NCBI GenBank assembly: GCA_024449915.1 | Contig: JAMZAV010000636.1 | Span: 186,001 to 250,000 of the forward strand | Direction of reading: 5' to 3' | From: Sweltsa coloradensis | Taxonomy: Eukaryota > Arthropoda > Insecta > Plecoptera > Chloroperlidae | Length of the DNA stretch: 64,000 bases | Part shown: positions 36,094 to 47,491 of the stretch, one piece after another | Position numbering within the stretch: position 1 is the stretch's first letter | Layout of the letters: each line of letters starts with the position of its first letter | The notes under the pieces: generated by a model | The model's database searches: none | What the model saw: only the letters and a program-made list of their open reading frames with translations | What the model was told of the DNA's origin: nothing | Program-made: the position numbers and the translations under genes

Positions 36094-37189
36094 GTAAAAT
36101 ATCTGTACTGAGACGTTTCATCGTTCATAAAAAAATCGTTTAAAAAAATTTCATACCCGGGAGTCTTTTAAAAGACATACAGACAAATAATACGGTTTTT
36201 CACAATTTTTTTTTCATTTCCTATATATTTCAAAAATTTCCCTGCGGGGAATGGTTTAATAAATTAAAAATTTTGGGGGAACATTGTTTGTAAAGATGAA
36301 TATAGTAGTGCCCAACCCGGACTCAAGATAAAGTGATATCATTGTGGTAAAAATATTAAAAAAAAAAGGGCATTTTCTAAAAAAATGACACGTATTTGAC
36401 CCAAAGGGTTCGACGGAATTCAATAACCAAGGTTTGGGGCAGGGTTTGAAGTGTAAAAAAACAGTAAAATAATTTTTTAAAATCTTCCTTTCAATTTTAA
36501 TTTTTCCCGCTCGGTGGTCCCCAAACCCCAAAACATGAATCGTGACGGGCAGAAAAAAAATTTTTTTTTTTCCCAAAAAAAAAATATTTGTCTTTAAAGG
36601 CCCCGAAAAAAAAAACCAAAAAATATAAGGGGTAAAGTAAGGAAAAAATTTAAATTGCTTGTTACAATAAGGGATTTTATGTTTTATAGTCACAGCTCTT
36701 TTGACCATTAGAAAAAATTTATACAGTTAAAAAAAGGGGTATTACCCCCAAAAAAATTTTTTTTACCAAAGTAATTTATAGCCCTAATACTATACTAAAA
36801 TGACCGTTTTTTTTTTTCAAATTATATCTTGGGAACTGTATTTTACACTAATTTTTCAACTTTTTTTTTCCAAAATTTTTCGAAAATTTGGGATTTTTGG
36901 GGAAAAATTTTTTAAAAAACAGCTTTAACCTGTTTCTTTTTTGGGTTCCCCATAAAATAGAGAATTTTTACCAATTTAAATGGCCCGTTTTAGGACCGGG
37001 CTTGAAATGTTTCCCAAAAATTTAACTCAAACATCCAGAAATAGTATTCCCAAAAACACACCCCTTCTTGGGAATCAGCATATTTTGACCAAACCAACTC
37101 GCCCAAATTACAAAACAAAATATAGAGGATTTACATAAAAGGTTGTCGAGTACGTCAATAATGGCCAATATTTTTTTGGATCAAAATCC

Positions 37190-37400
37190 TCCAAAGTCAC
37201 GGGGCATAAAGGCCGTCCCCTTGTTATTTCTTATGGAGATTTTGGCCGATGGGACCTACCTCGAAAAATACCAAGTTTGACATTTTTTGGAGCATAGTCA
37301 TAGTGGATCCAATAATTTTTTTGTTAATTTCTAAATTCATAACTAGTTAGCCTGAATGAAATATATTTTTTGAGTTTAGCGGGTGAATACCCCTTTAAGA
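37190..37400 (-). repeat. Interspersed repeat, inverted relative to 63783-64000
   Basis: The reverse complement matches 63783-64000 over about 210 bases, including 'agcctgaatgaaatatattt' followed by the 'tgagtttagcgg' phrase and 'ttatttcttatgg'. The other end of the family is not visible, because the second copy is cut by the window edge. Confidence 0.75.
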
Positions 37401-37426
37401 AAATATCAAAACCCACGTACTTTCAG

Positions 37427-37602
37427 GTGACAACAATGGCTCTAAAAAATTGATGAAGGTGGACTTAGAAATCACAAACGAAAGTAGCTGTAACCACACT
37501 TTTCGAGCTATGATCCGCCCCAACAGAATGCTGAAGAAAGGTATAACCCCGGAGTCCATGATCTGCGCGGGTGACGTAAAGGGCGGGAAGGATACCTGCG
37601 GG
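37427..37602 (+). CDS. Protease gene 2 exon 6: S1-pocket exon
   Basis: After the acceptor ACTTTCAG (ending at 37426), two bases close a split Gly codon. The exon reads DNNGSKKLMKVDLEITNESS, then CNHTF and RPNRMLKKGITPESMICAG, and ends KDTCG. The Asp of KDTC is the S1-pocket Asp189 that gives trypsin-like preference for Arg/Lys. The donor G|GTAATT gives phase 0, which matches the terminal exons starting GDSGG. The residue before the active-site Gly is Gly instead of the usual Gln192. A single copy of this exon serves both alternative terminal exons. Confidence 0.9.
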
Positions 37603-37631
37603 GTAATTATACCTTCTAATTATACCTTCTG

Positions 37632-37707
37632 TGGTCCAGGTAACTCAATTGGTATAGCTATGGCACGTTAAGCCAGAGGTTCTGGCTTCGAACCCCAGTC
37701 GGGGCAA
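37632..37707 (+). repeat. tRNA-like sequence (SINE head or tRNA pseudogene)
   Basis: An A-box-like 'aactcaattggtatagc' and a B-box GGCTTCGAACCCC appear with tRNA-like spacing, just downstream of exon 6. The acceptor stem does not pair well, so I do not call a functional tRNA. Confidence 0.4.
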
Positions 37708-38733
37708 ACTTTTACGACAATTGCTATTAATCAATAACTATGTCCTTAAAGCGGGCTTATGCCTTGAATTCATACTACCCAACTCATGGGAGATGAGATG
37801 TGATAGGATTTGTTCATGTGATCTTTCAGTTATGACAGTTACATTGCAGTCTTCTGTTGGATTGATGTCATGGAAGTCAACAGTCAGTTGAACAGTGAAC
37901 AGTTGGGAGAATCGTTGAGTTTAGGAAAGATATCGATCGACTGGAACAATACGGAATGGTTAATCGGTTAAAAATGTGGTACGAATACGATAATGCCAAA
38001 ATATATTTGAAAGATTCAAGGTTCACACAAAGCATGAAACACTTAACGAATTCATTCACGAATATTTGGATACACTTAAACAAAAAGTAAGTGCTCGAGC
38101 TAAGATATTAAAAATATATAAAAATTATAGTATTAGAAAAGAACAAAACCGAATGTTCAAGGAAAAGGAAAAACATTTATACCAAAAACTATCTATAGTA
38201 CCGAAGAAATAATAGGAAATGGAACATCAACTAAGACAGAGATAGAAGAGTTTCGGACAAGAATATGGGATAACCCGGTAGCACACAACCAGGATGCTTA
38301 ATGGATTCAAGACGAAATAGCTAGGATGAGCGATATTAATGAGATGAGATTCGAAGGTATAACTATTGATGAATTAAAGTCGACAATCAATAGCTGGAAA
38401 GCACCAGTAAATGATAATATTCAAAAAAATTGTATAAGAAATTCAGTTCTACTCACAATCAAATTAGAAAATGTCTCAACGAGTTTATAAATGAAGTTAA
38501 AGAAATACCCGAATTCTTTACTGAAGGAGTAACCTTTCTCAAACCGAAAGATAATGACACGAAGAACCCAAGTAAATATCGGCCAATTACATGTCTACCA
38601 ACTATATATAAAATATTGACTTCATGCATAACAAATAAAGTATATAATCATTGCGAAGGACACAATATCATAGCCGAGGAACAAAAAGGATGCTGTATGA
38701 ACTCACAGGTATGTAAAGAACAACTCATTATCT

Positions 38734-41472
38734 AGGGCGACGGTCGTTCGCCAGCAGCCAAGCGCACGCGACTGCTAGTAGGCGACGATAACTCGGCCCT
38801 GTTTACAGCTACCCGAATTGGGGGGTTTTCAGCTATCTGCACACGCCGTCCCGAAAGATTTACAATCTTGAAACTCGGTATATGACCTGATATGTGGTCC
38901 ATGACATACCAAAAAAAAAATCAGCCCGATCCCATAACCCGTTCTGTGTTAAAAAAAGTCCGTAAAAATAGATGAAAATCTTTCGGCTGGCTGGTTGGTT
39001 GGTTGGTTGGTTGGGGGGGGGGGGGGTAGTGGATTCTGCCATAGAGGAATAAAAGCCTACAGAGAAAACGGTACATATTAGAACTATGAAACTTGGACCA
39101 CACTTAGATGTATCTCAGACTCACAAACTTCCGGAGAGACAAGCAATATTCCACACCCAACGCCCCCTAAATCATCCCCTAAAATTAAAATAATTCATAG
39201 CTCTAACCCAAAATCGAATTTTTATTCAAATTAGTTATTAAAATTGTGTTCTTAAGTGTTTTAATCCAATCGGCCTATTCTCATTATATAAACCACATTT
39301 TGTCAACCCCCTTCCCTAATAGTTTATATTATTTTTATCTTGATTTCCAGCTTTCACCACGAAGGCATCATACGAGTTATCATAATAAAATTTGACATGA
39401 TGGTACATAATAATATAAAAAGTAATCCGCCGAGAGGCAATTAAGCGATATTCCACCCCCAACACCCCCTAAAACTGGAATAACTCATAGCTCTAATCTA
39501 AAATTGATGTTTTATTCAAATTAGTTATAAAAATTATGTTTTAATGTGTTTTAACCTCATCGGCCTATTCTCATTTCCTAAACCACATTTTTTTAACCCC
39601 CATCCCTTATAGTTTATATTATTTTAACCTTGATTTCCAGCATTCACCATGAAGGTACCTAATGAGTTATCAGCATAAAATTTGGCATAATGGTACATAC
39701 TAATATGAAAAATCATTCGCCGAGAGGCAAACGATATTCCACCCCCAACACCCCCTAAATCATCCCCTAAAATTGAAATAATTAATTGCTCTAAACCAAA
39801 ATTGAATTTTTATTCAAATTATTTAATAATGTTTTAATGTGCTTTTACCCAATCGGCCTATTCACATTTCCTTTACCACATTTTTTCAACCCCCATCCCT
39901 AAAAGTTTATATTATTTTTACCTTGATTTCCAGCATTCACCATGAAGGCACCTAATGAGTTATCAGCATGAAATTTGGCATGATGGTACATACTAAGATG
40001 AAAAATCATTCGCCGAGAGGCAAGCGATATTTCACCCCCAACACCCCCTAAATAATTCCCTAAAATTGGAATAATCACTAGCTCTAACCTAAAATTGACT
40101 TTTTATTTAAATTAGTTATTAAAATTATGTTTTAATGTGTTTTAACCCAATCGGCATATTTTCATTATACAAGCCACATTTTGTCAACCCCCATCCCTAA
40201 TAGTTTATATAATTTTTATCTTGATTTTCAGCATTCACCACGAAGGCACCTAATGAGTTATAATCATGAAATTTAACATTATGGTACATAATGATATGAA
40301 AAATAATCCGCCGAGAGGCAAGCAATATTCCACCCTCAACACCCCCTTAAATTTTAATAATTCATAACTCTAATCTAAAATTGATGTTTTATTCAAATTA
40401 GGTGGGTATTAAAATTATGTTTTAATGTGTTTTAACCCAATCGGCCTATTCTCATTTCCTAAACCACATTTTTTCAACCCCCATCCCTTATAGTTTATAT
40501 TATTTTTCTTGATTTCCAGCATTCACCATGAAGGCACCTAATGAGTTATCAGCATGAAATTTGGCATGATGGTACATAATAATATGAAACAATAATCCGC
40601 CAGGAGACAAGCGATATTTCACCCCCACTGTTCCCTACCACTCTTTTCTTTGGGAAAAACGTTAGGTCGTATTTATTACAAATTTTAATATTTTAATTGC
40701 TGATTTAAATTATGCGTCAATGTGTTATAGTCCGGTCAACAAATCATTCACACAAAAACCCAAGACGACATTTACCATATTAAATTTTAAAAAAAAAAAA
40801 TGAATATTGTCAACTAGGCCTACATATTGTAAACAAAAAAAAAGATGGTAGCTTTTGTTTCTAGACAATCTGTTTTAAAGGCACTGTATCCACCTTTACA
40901 CGTATTTCACATACTTCAAGCCTTGATATGAAACAAACAACAAAAAGATGTGATATCCCCCCAAAATACAAAAATTTGTAAAAAAAAAAAAAAAAAAAAC
41001 GGCAGCCAAGCTCTCCTTCCAAAGTCTTCAGCTATGAATGCTGTGAGATATAGAAGTTGAGCCAAGCATTTCATTCTTTCTCCCTAGTTTCACATTGAAA
41101 AAAAGTAAGATCATTTCGCCTGTTGACGAGCGCCAAGCCAACCCTTTTCGTGGTAAAAAAAGGAAAAATTTTAAACTCAAAATCATAAAAAAATTACTTG
41201 GCTATTGATTTTGGTACGAGGACTCTAAAAAGTCAATGGCCAAGTAATTTTTATGATTTTGAGTTTAAAATTTTAACTTTTTTTAACACGAAAAGGGTTG
41301 GCTTGGCGCTCGTCAACAGGCGAAATTCTTTTTTTCAATGTGAAACTAGGGAGAAAGAATGAAATGCTTGGCTCAACTTCTATATCTCACAGCATTCATA
41401 GCCGAAGACTTTGGAAGGAGAGCTTGGCTGCCGTTTTTTTTTTTTTTTTACAAATTTTTGTATTTTGGGGGG
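38734..41472 (+). mobile_element. Element with about 290-bp tandem repeats (copy 2), inserted in an RT gene
   Basis: It starts with CTAGGGCGACGGTCGTTCGC, like the copy at 12778. It contains five tandem units of 288-299 bp (the phrase 'ccagcattcacca' at about 39351, 39641, 39933, 40232 and 40520). It ends with a large palindrome. The flanking RT reading frame is restored by its precise removal and no target duplication is seen. Its left end, read on the minus strand, is a short hairpin (GGCGA...TCGCC) followed by CTAG, which resembles a Helitron 3' end. The class remains uncertain. Confidence 0.7.
40958..41471. repeat. About 514-bp palindrome
   Basis: The left arm (about 40958-41210) and right arm (about 41215-41471) are near-perfect reverse complements, from CCCCCCAAAATACAAAAATT on the left to its complement on the right. 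The arms include 'cggcagccaagctctccttc' and 'gccaagcatttcattctttc'. Almost no spacer separates them. Copy 1 at 15900-16181 has one arm only. Confidence 0.85.
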
Positions 41473-42535
41473 TCGATTCTACTGTAATGAATCAGGCACA
41501 CAATAAGAAAAGGAATATTCACTGAAACTGCATTGACTACAAGAAAGCTAATGACTCAATACCACACACATGACTTATTCAGATTTTACAAATATATAAA
41601 ATCAACCCAGTAATTGTAAACTTTTTGAAGACAGTAATGAAGACATGGAGAACAACACTAAAACTAAAAATGAAAAACCAGCAGATAACTACAGATCCAA
41701 TCCAAATTTAACGTGGCATGGCATTTTCTAAGGTGACTCATTTAGCGCATTTGGGTTTTGTCTGTCATTAAGCCCACTGTCACAATCGAAATACGGATTT
41801 AAAGTAAGGACAATAATGGTTTGTCACACAATTTCTCACCTATTCTACATGGATGACTTAAAATTATATGCATCAAATTTTGCTCAATTAAACAGTTTAA
41901 TCAATACAACATTATTAGAATTTAGTCAAGATATCTGCATGTAGTTTGGAGTAGACAAATGTAAGACGCTTCATATCGAAAGGTTACGCAAGCAGAAGAG
42001 TTCCAGCTAGATGATGGAAATAGGATTGGAGTAATGAACGATAACGATGTATACAAATATTTAGGATTCTCACAAGCTGCCAGAATTGAACATAAAGTAA
42101 TGAAAGCAAAATAGATAGATGCATACAAGAAACGACTAAAATCTATCCTCAAGACGCAAATAAACGGTAAAAACAAGATCACAACAATAAATACATATGC
42201 TATACCAGTACTGACAAATTCATTCGGAATCATTAAATGGACGCAGAAAGACATCAACGCGTTGGAAATATTAACTCGTACTACACTTACCAAACACAGA
42301 ATACATCATCCTAAATCAGCAATAGAGAGATTGGCACTTCCAAGAGAACAAGGAGGACGGGTCCTAATTAATCAGAACAACTTATATTATAAACAACTAG
42401 ACATTTAAAGAAAATATTTTTTTTACAAAGAGCAACCAATCAACACTACATAGGGCTGTGGTGCTAGCTGACAAATCATTAACTCCACTCAATTCCCACA
42501 AAATTATTTTCCTGTAAAATAAGCATGCAAATGTA

Positions 42536-43379
42536 TCCCACTGTGGCTGTGTTAATTTTACACAACACATGGTGATTATATCAATTAGTTTAATTCATTC
42601 ATTAATTCAATTAACGGGAAAGTAGTATGAACGTAATTTTGGGACTATAAATTTTTAAAATTATACTCGCATTGTTTATATTTGATACTACTGTTGGCAT
42701 TTTTTATGTGTTAATTGAGTGACAACAACAATTATTGAGATATAAGTAATTCTTCACTTAATTTCTTAATTCATCGGTAAGTTATAGGAATTTTGTTTCG
42801 GGACATGACAATTAGGATTCATTGGCATTATGTCAGTAAAGAAGTATATTTTTATGACGATCGATCGAGTTTTAGGTATACATAACAATACATATGTCAA
42901 AAGTGGGATAATTTAACTAAAATGTAATTAATTCGGTGATTAATTAATTTAATTAATTAATTTTTTCATTACATTTATTCGCCTTAAAACTAGATTTAAA
43001 ATGATTCCAAGGTCGACCACATTGTGTTAATTTTACAAAATTAATTGAGATTATTGTAATTTTTTTAAATTAATTGAATTAATTGAATTAATAGGAAAGT
43101 GATTGGAATTAATTTTTGGAACTAATATTTTTTTGGTTCAATGTGGTCATATTGTTTTTGTGTGATACACTAAACGTGACTTTGGTAAGTGAATAAGAAA
43201 CTTTTAATTGGGATTTAATTCAAGCTTAATTTAATTAATTAATTAATCAAAAAGTTACAGGTATTTCGTTTCGGGACTTTACATTTTGGATTAATTGGCG
43301 TTATTTTAGTAAAGTCTGAAATTTTTATGACAATCTAGCGAATTCTACGTATAAATAATTAATATATTTACCAAAAAGT
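42536..43379. repeat. Diverged tandem duplication, period about 480 bp
   Basis: Two similar units start near 42536 and 43017. Each has, in order, 'tgttaattttac', an AT-rich ATTAATTAA stretch, 'aggaattttgtttcgggac' or 'aggtatttcgtttcgggact', 'attggc.ttat', 'agtaaag' and 'tttttatgac.atc'. Divergence is considerable. No coding potential is seen. Confidence 0.6.
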
Positions 43380-43731
43380 GCTAAATTGCAATACAATGTA
43401 ATAATAATATATAAATATAATTAAAACTATTGTATTTACGGCAAAATTTCTAGTGACATTTTTGTAGAGCATTAAAAACCGAATAAAACAAAACCTAGTT
43501 TTTCCAAATCTGATGATTACTTCTTGAGTTACAGCAATTTTAAGAATTATTTTGGCGGCCATCTTGTGGACGCCATGACAGGTGACTTATTTGCTACCAT
43601 GCGTGTCCCCCGTGAAAATAACATTCTAAAATATGTCTTTTACCTGCTCCTAAATTTTGGTGCTGGTTTCCAGATTTGAAATGTTTTTACGCTTGTTCCA
43701 CGGACTATAAAGACTTATTGGTATGTAACAT

Positions 43732-43815
43732 TATGGGAATGTCGTACTCGGGTCGTGTTGCACGTACCAGTGCTCGCTCAACAACGCGATGGGACTTAAG
43801 CGTTTTCCTAGTATT
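43732..43815 (+). repeat. 3' end of a family-D short element
   Basis: 'TATGGGAATGTCGTACTCGG' through 'GCTCGCTCAACAACGCG' to GCGTTTTCCTAGT. It is the reverse complement of 44101-44181 over about 80 bases, and the 5' part of this copy is missing. Confidence 0.7.
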
Positions 43816-44600
43816 TTGTGTTGCGACGCTTAAGTTCCTATGTATTGCTAGTAGTACAAGGTCGTCAGCATACATCATTAGTAAACACTTAACTAGATAT
43901 TTATTAAATACGTTCACGTATATAATATAACATTGCGGTCCTAATACGGATCCTTGTGGTACACCAGTAATGACATTTTTTGTTTTACTATAAGTGTTCC
44001 CTATTTTTACCATATACGTTCTATTTTCTAGGTAACTGCGGAACCAATTTAGAACTGTACCTCGTATGCCAATGACCTCTAAGCATTTCAAAAGTTTATT
44101 ACTAGGAAAACGCTCAGTTGGACGCGTTATTGAGCGAGCACCGGTACGTGCAACATGACCCGAGTACGACATTCCCATAAGGCCCATCACACAGTGTAGG
44201 CCTAACTGGATATTGACATTGTACACTGTATACTATTCCAACATCTTTGCATTGTACTAATTCACGTCATGCCTTCTAAAGACGCTCGCTACTCTCGCTC
44301 AATGATTGATAGTGTCAAATGCTTTGGAGAAGTCGACAAAAGTTGCAACTATATGCAGATTGCTATTTAAGCTGTTATTAATCAGAACATTTTAGTAACA
44401 AATCCTGGGTAGGCCTACATTTCCCTTTTTGAAATCCATGTTGAACGTCACTTATTATTACAATTTTAAATAGGTGATAAGTTTAACAATCTGATATGTA
44501 ACGCTCCATTATTTTTTCCATAACAGATAGCAGTGCTATAGGGCGGTAATTTGCAAACGATGTATGATCTTTTTTTTGTATACAGGTCTCACGACAGATA
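43816..44600 (-). pseudogene. Jockey/CR1-like reverse transcriptase fragment, split by family-D element
   Basis: On the minus strand, the pieces NYRPIALLSVMEKIMERYI (about 44510-44580) and VDFSKAFDTINH (about 44303-44345) precede the insertion at 44101-44302. After it the frame continues NKLLKCLEVIGIRGTVLNWF, then GVPQGSVLGPQ and the active-site box YADDLVLLA (about 43870). The frame across the insertion is intact once it is removed. Frameshifts exist upstream. Confidence 0.75.
44101..44302 (-). mobile_element. 202-bp non-autonomous element (family D) in an RT gene
   Basis: Minus orientation: it begins TTGAGCGAGAGTAGCGAGCG and ends in a hairpin AACGC...GCGTT and TTTCCTAGT. The inverted copy of its 5' end (GCTCGCTCAATAA) lies directly before the hairpin. 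It interrupts an RT at the codon boundary after AFDTINH, without a visible target duplication. Confidence 0.65.
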
Positions 44601-44819
44601 TCTTCATTTTTCCTGGTACGCAACCGTCTCTTATCGATAAGTTTATTAAATGCGCTATAACGGGGCTTAGTTCGTTACTTTAGTTCTTTACGACCACCGC
44701 TCTTATCCCGTCGAAACCTGGCTGTTTATTTACATTGATATCTGCATATATAATAATAATATTTAATAATATATATAATAATCATCAAAACTCATTTCCA
44801 ACAATGTCAGGTTGAGTGG

Positions 44820-45175
44820 TGTTCTTCACACCGATATCAAGGGCACGAAACTATTTTTTGCCGAGATTGCCAGGCTCAGCGTTTCTTCATCATCATCATC
44901 TTCATCGTCATCTTCATCCTGCGTCTGATTCTCCACCAATTTTCTCCACTCTTTTATGTCCTCCACAGCTTAATTCCGTCACCTGGTACCACGATTCACC
45001 TCTCTCTTCAACGTCTCCTTCGATCAATCTTCACCATCTTTCTCTCGGTCTTCCTACTTTTCTTTTACCTTCCTCTCCTGCTTTGAAGTCTCGTCTTGGG
45101 ATCCTATCCATTTCCATCCTCTTTCTATGACCAAACCATCTTAAACGTTCCGTTCCTAATGTAAACCTCATTACT
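44820..45175 (-). pseudogene. RTE-like retrotransposon, C-terminal fragment
   Basis: Minus-strand pieces in shifting frames include RLRWFGHRKRMEMDRIPR and GKRKVGRPRERW, the basic C-terminal signature also present in the RT at 5904-7034. An acidic/His-rich segment follows. No catalytic box is present. Confidence 0.6.
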
Positions 45176-45179
45176 CAAT

Positions 45180-46060
45180 AATAATAATTACGCAATGAAA
45201 AACAATTTTACCAAATCAATAGTGGACTTTCCCCTTTAAAGAAAAGATAAAGCTACCTGCAAATGAAGGTAATAGTATTTCAGTTGCCTCCACCGTAATC
45301 TGCATGATAAAATAAAAACTTAATGCGTTTTCCTCAAAACATAGTTTCTGCATATGTGCCGTTATTCCAGCCACCACCTCATAAAACAGATATTAGCCTT
45401 ACAGGTACATACAGATTGCAAAGGCTGTAGGTTCTAACTTCTAATCTAGATCCCATTATAAATCATAGGTAAAGCGTGACCATTCTTAAAATCTATCATT
45501 GAGTAAAATGTATTTTCTAACATGTTAGAATGAATTTTCGTTCTTTGTTTATCACAAACTTCTACCTCAGGGATGTGTTCAGGCAAAGAGTTATATATAG
45601 ATTCCAGTTACATGTGAACCCTTTTGAAGCCGTGATGTATTACAGCAAAGAAGATAAAAGTTATGCTTTTGACTGGTATTATAATGGAGGGTGTCGCTGT
45701 TTAAAATTTGTGTTGATTTTTGCTTGACTGTTAATTTGAGGATTTCATTATCTTGTAACAAATTGACTATTTGCACACACACAAGACCCTTGTAAAACCT
45801 CTCGGCACCGAATATAGTGCCATTTTTGGCTCCATCTTTTACGATCGTCAATTTCCTTGGCAATTACACAGGGCTAATACTGATTAGGTAGTAGGTCTTC
45901 GCCGAAAAGTCAGGAGCTCACCTGTAGCATAAAAATAATACCTGAAAGGTGCCTCTCAACAGGATAGCAGGATAGGGATGTTATAGATTATAATGTCTTC
46001 ATTAACTAAGAAAGCCAATTGCACGTGAGGGTTATTGTCGAAAATGTAGTTCACGCGACA
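45180..46060. other. No gene recognised
   Basis: AT-rich intron 6 sequence. Its open frames are short and carry no motif I know. Confidence 0.4.
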
Positions 46061-46062
46061 GG

Positions 46063-46455
46063 GGCTCAAGGAGTCAGACGTTAAACAGACGTGAACAGAA
46101 GACGGGCTCAGGGAGTCGGACGTAAAACAGACGTGAACAGAAGACGGGCTCGGGGAGTCAGACGTAAAATAGACGTAAGCAGAAGACGGGCTCAGGGAGT
46201 CAGACGTAAAACAGACGTAAGCAGAAGACTGGCTCAGGGAGTTAGACGTAAAACAGACGTAAGCAGAAGACGGGCTCAGGGAGTCAGACGTAAAACAGAC
46301 CTAAGCAGAAGACTGGCTCAGGGAGTCAGACGTAAAACAGACGTAAGCAGAAGACGGGCTCAGGGAGAGCAGATATAAAACAGTCGTAAGCAGAAGACGG
46401 GCTCCGGGAGTCAGACGTAAGTAGAAGACTGGCTCAGGGAGTCAGACGAAAAGCA
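46063..46455. repeat. 42-bp minisatellite, about nine units
   Basis: The unit 'cagacgtaagcagaagacggg' plus 'ctcagggagtcagacgtaaaa' repeats about nine times, with substitutions and a degenerate end. Because 42 is a multiple of 3, one frame stays open and would spell an Arg-rich 14-residue repeat (RRAQGVRRKTDVSR). No start context, splice site or flanking codon pattern supports translation. Confidence 0.9.
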
Positions 46456-46858
46456 GTAGTCTCAGCAAGATGGTGTCAGATGTTAAACCTAGGTGTTGTG
46501 GGGTGGTGCTGTCAAATTCACTCAAAGCCAAAACAAGGGTTAGTCATGTTTTAAGAAAGGATTGATGAATAAAACGGATTTAACTATTTGCTTATGATTA
46601 TGCATATGATTGCCTTGTTATGGTAAACATCTATGTTTATCAATTAAACTGGTTAAATAAATATTAATTGTGATTAAAGAATATTGTCTCATACTTTAAC
46701 TACCTGCCAGTCTTTAATATATTTGTCTCATCTCGATAAGTGTCGCGTATATTATACCCTCGTTGAAAAGCGAGTAATCTATCCTCAACGCTGAGTGCCC
46801 TATAAAACACCATGGTGGGTGGAGGCGAATAAAATCAATTAATTTTGATTTGTATTGC

Positions 46859-47491
46859 TTAAGGCTATTCCACCGCGTTTTTCTATTTTCCAAAATATGC
46901 TACTAAGTTAAAATATAGTGAATGGCTTTGAAACATGGCTATTTTAGAAAATCAAAAATATTTTTTCCAAATTTTTCTGATCCGGTACACGGCCAATATA
47001 GCCACCTCAAAATAATTTCAAACTTCAATTCGCCAGGGCACACCATTCAACGTACGGTGTTGTGCTTTTGTGACATTAATTTTTAACTGTTTTTCTATGG
47101 ACTGACTGAGAGAAAACAGATTTATTTTAACAATTGTCTTTCCAGCGAATTTTTTCGTTTGGCGGTATTTTTTACCGATTTGTACCGCCAAACGAAAAAA
47201 TTCGCTGGAAAGACAATTGTTAAAATAAATCTGTTTTCTCTCAGTCAGTCCAAAGAAAAACAGTTGAAAATTAATGTCACAAAAGCGCAACACCCTACGT
47301 TGAATGATGTGCCCTGGCGAATTGAAGTTTGAAATTATTTTGAGGTGGCTATATTGGCCGTGTATCGGATCAGAAAAATTTGGAAAAAATATTTTTGATT
47401 TTCTAAAATAGCCATGTTTCAAAGCCATTCACTATATTTTGACTTAGTAGCATATTTTGGAAAATAGAAAAACGCGGTGGAAAAGCCTTAA
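46859..47491. mobile_element. 633-bp TTAA-flanked palindrome (piggyBac-like foldback MITE)
   Basis: Two arms of about 300-315 bp (46859-47174 and 47190-47491) are nearly perfect reverse complements with a spacer of about 15 bp. Each outer end is TTAA followed inward by GGCTATTCCACCGCG (left) or, complemented, GGCTTTTCCACCGCG (right). A TTAA target duplication is characteristic of piggyBac-superfamily elements. No coding capacity. Confidence 0.8.

Larger units (their letters stand above)
32420..37270. other. Low-quality, homopolymer-distorted sequence block
   Basis: Across this block homopolymers of A, C, G and T are anomalously frequent and long. Known repeats inside it differ from their clean copies by many one-base expansions and losses of runs. 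For example, compare 33307-34102 with 20981-21762, 34103-34465 with 56780-57100, and 37190-37270 with the reverse of 63920-64000. The sequences on either side are of normal quality. I infer uncorrected long-read or gap-filled consensus. Features here should be treated as approximate. Confidence 0.75.
38145..42480 (+). pseudogene. R4/Dong-like non-LTR reverse transcriptase, split by an insertion
   Basis: The left part (38145-38733) includes the intact run 38430-38735, with FLKPKDNDTKNPSKYRPITC, LPTIYKILTS and AEEQKGC. The right part (41473-42480) has IDYKKANDSIPHT (first catalytic Asp), the active-site box FYMDDLKLYA (about 41850), and YAIPVLTNSFGIIKW with a basic C-terminus ERLALPREQGGR. These motifs match the R4/Dong/R2-group retrotransposons. 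Stops and frame changes occur, so it is a pseudogene. The two halves abut in frame at ATC | GAT when 38734-41472 is removed. Confidence 0.7.

Noticed and set aside
34149..36708. Several open frames in the 34-37 kb block
   Set aside because: Apart from the protease exon pieces they come from homopolymer-distorted repeat sequence.
46063..46455. CRISPR-like array or a real repeat protein
   Set aside because: Units are contiguous with no unique spacers, in a eukaryotic genome, and no start or splice context supports translation.
47018..47428. 136-codon open frame on the minus strand
   Set aside because: It lies across the TTAA-flanked palindrome and is mirrored in both arms. No motif is recognised.
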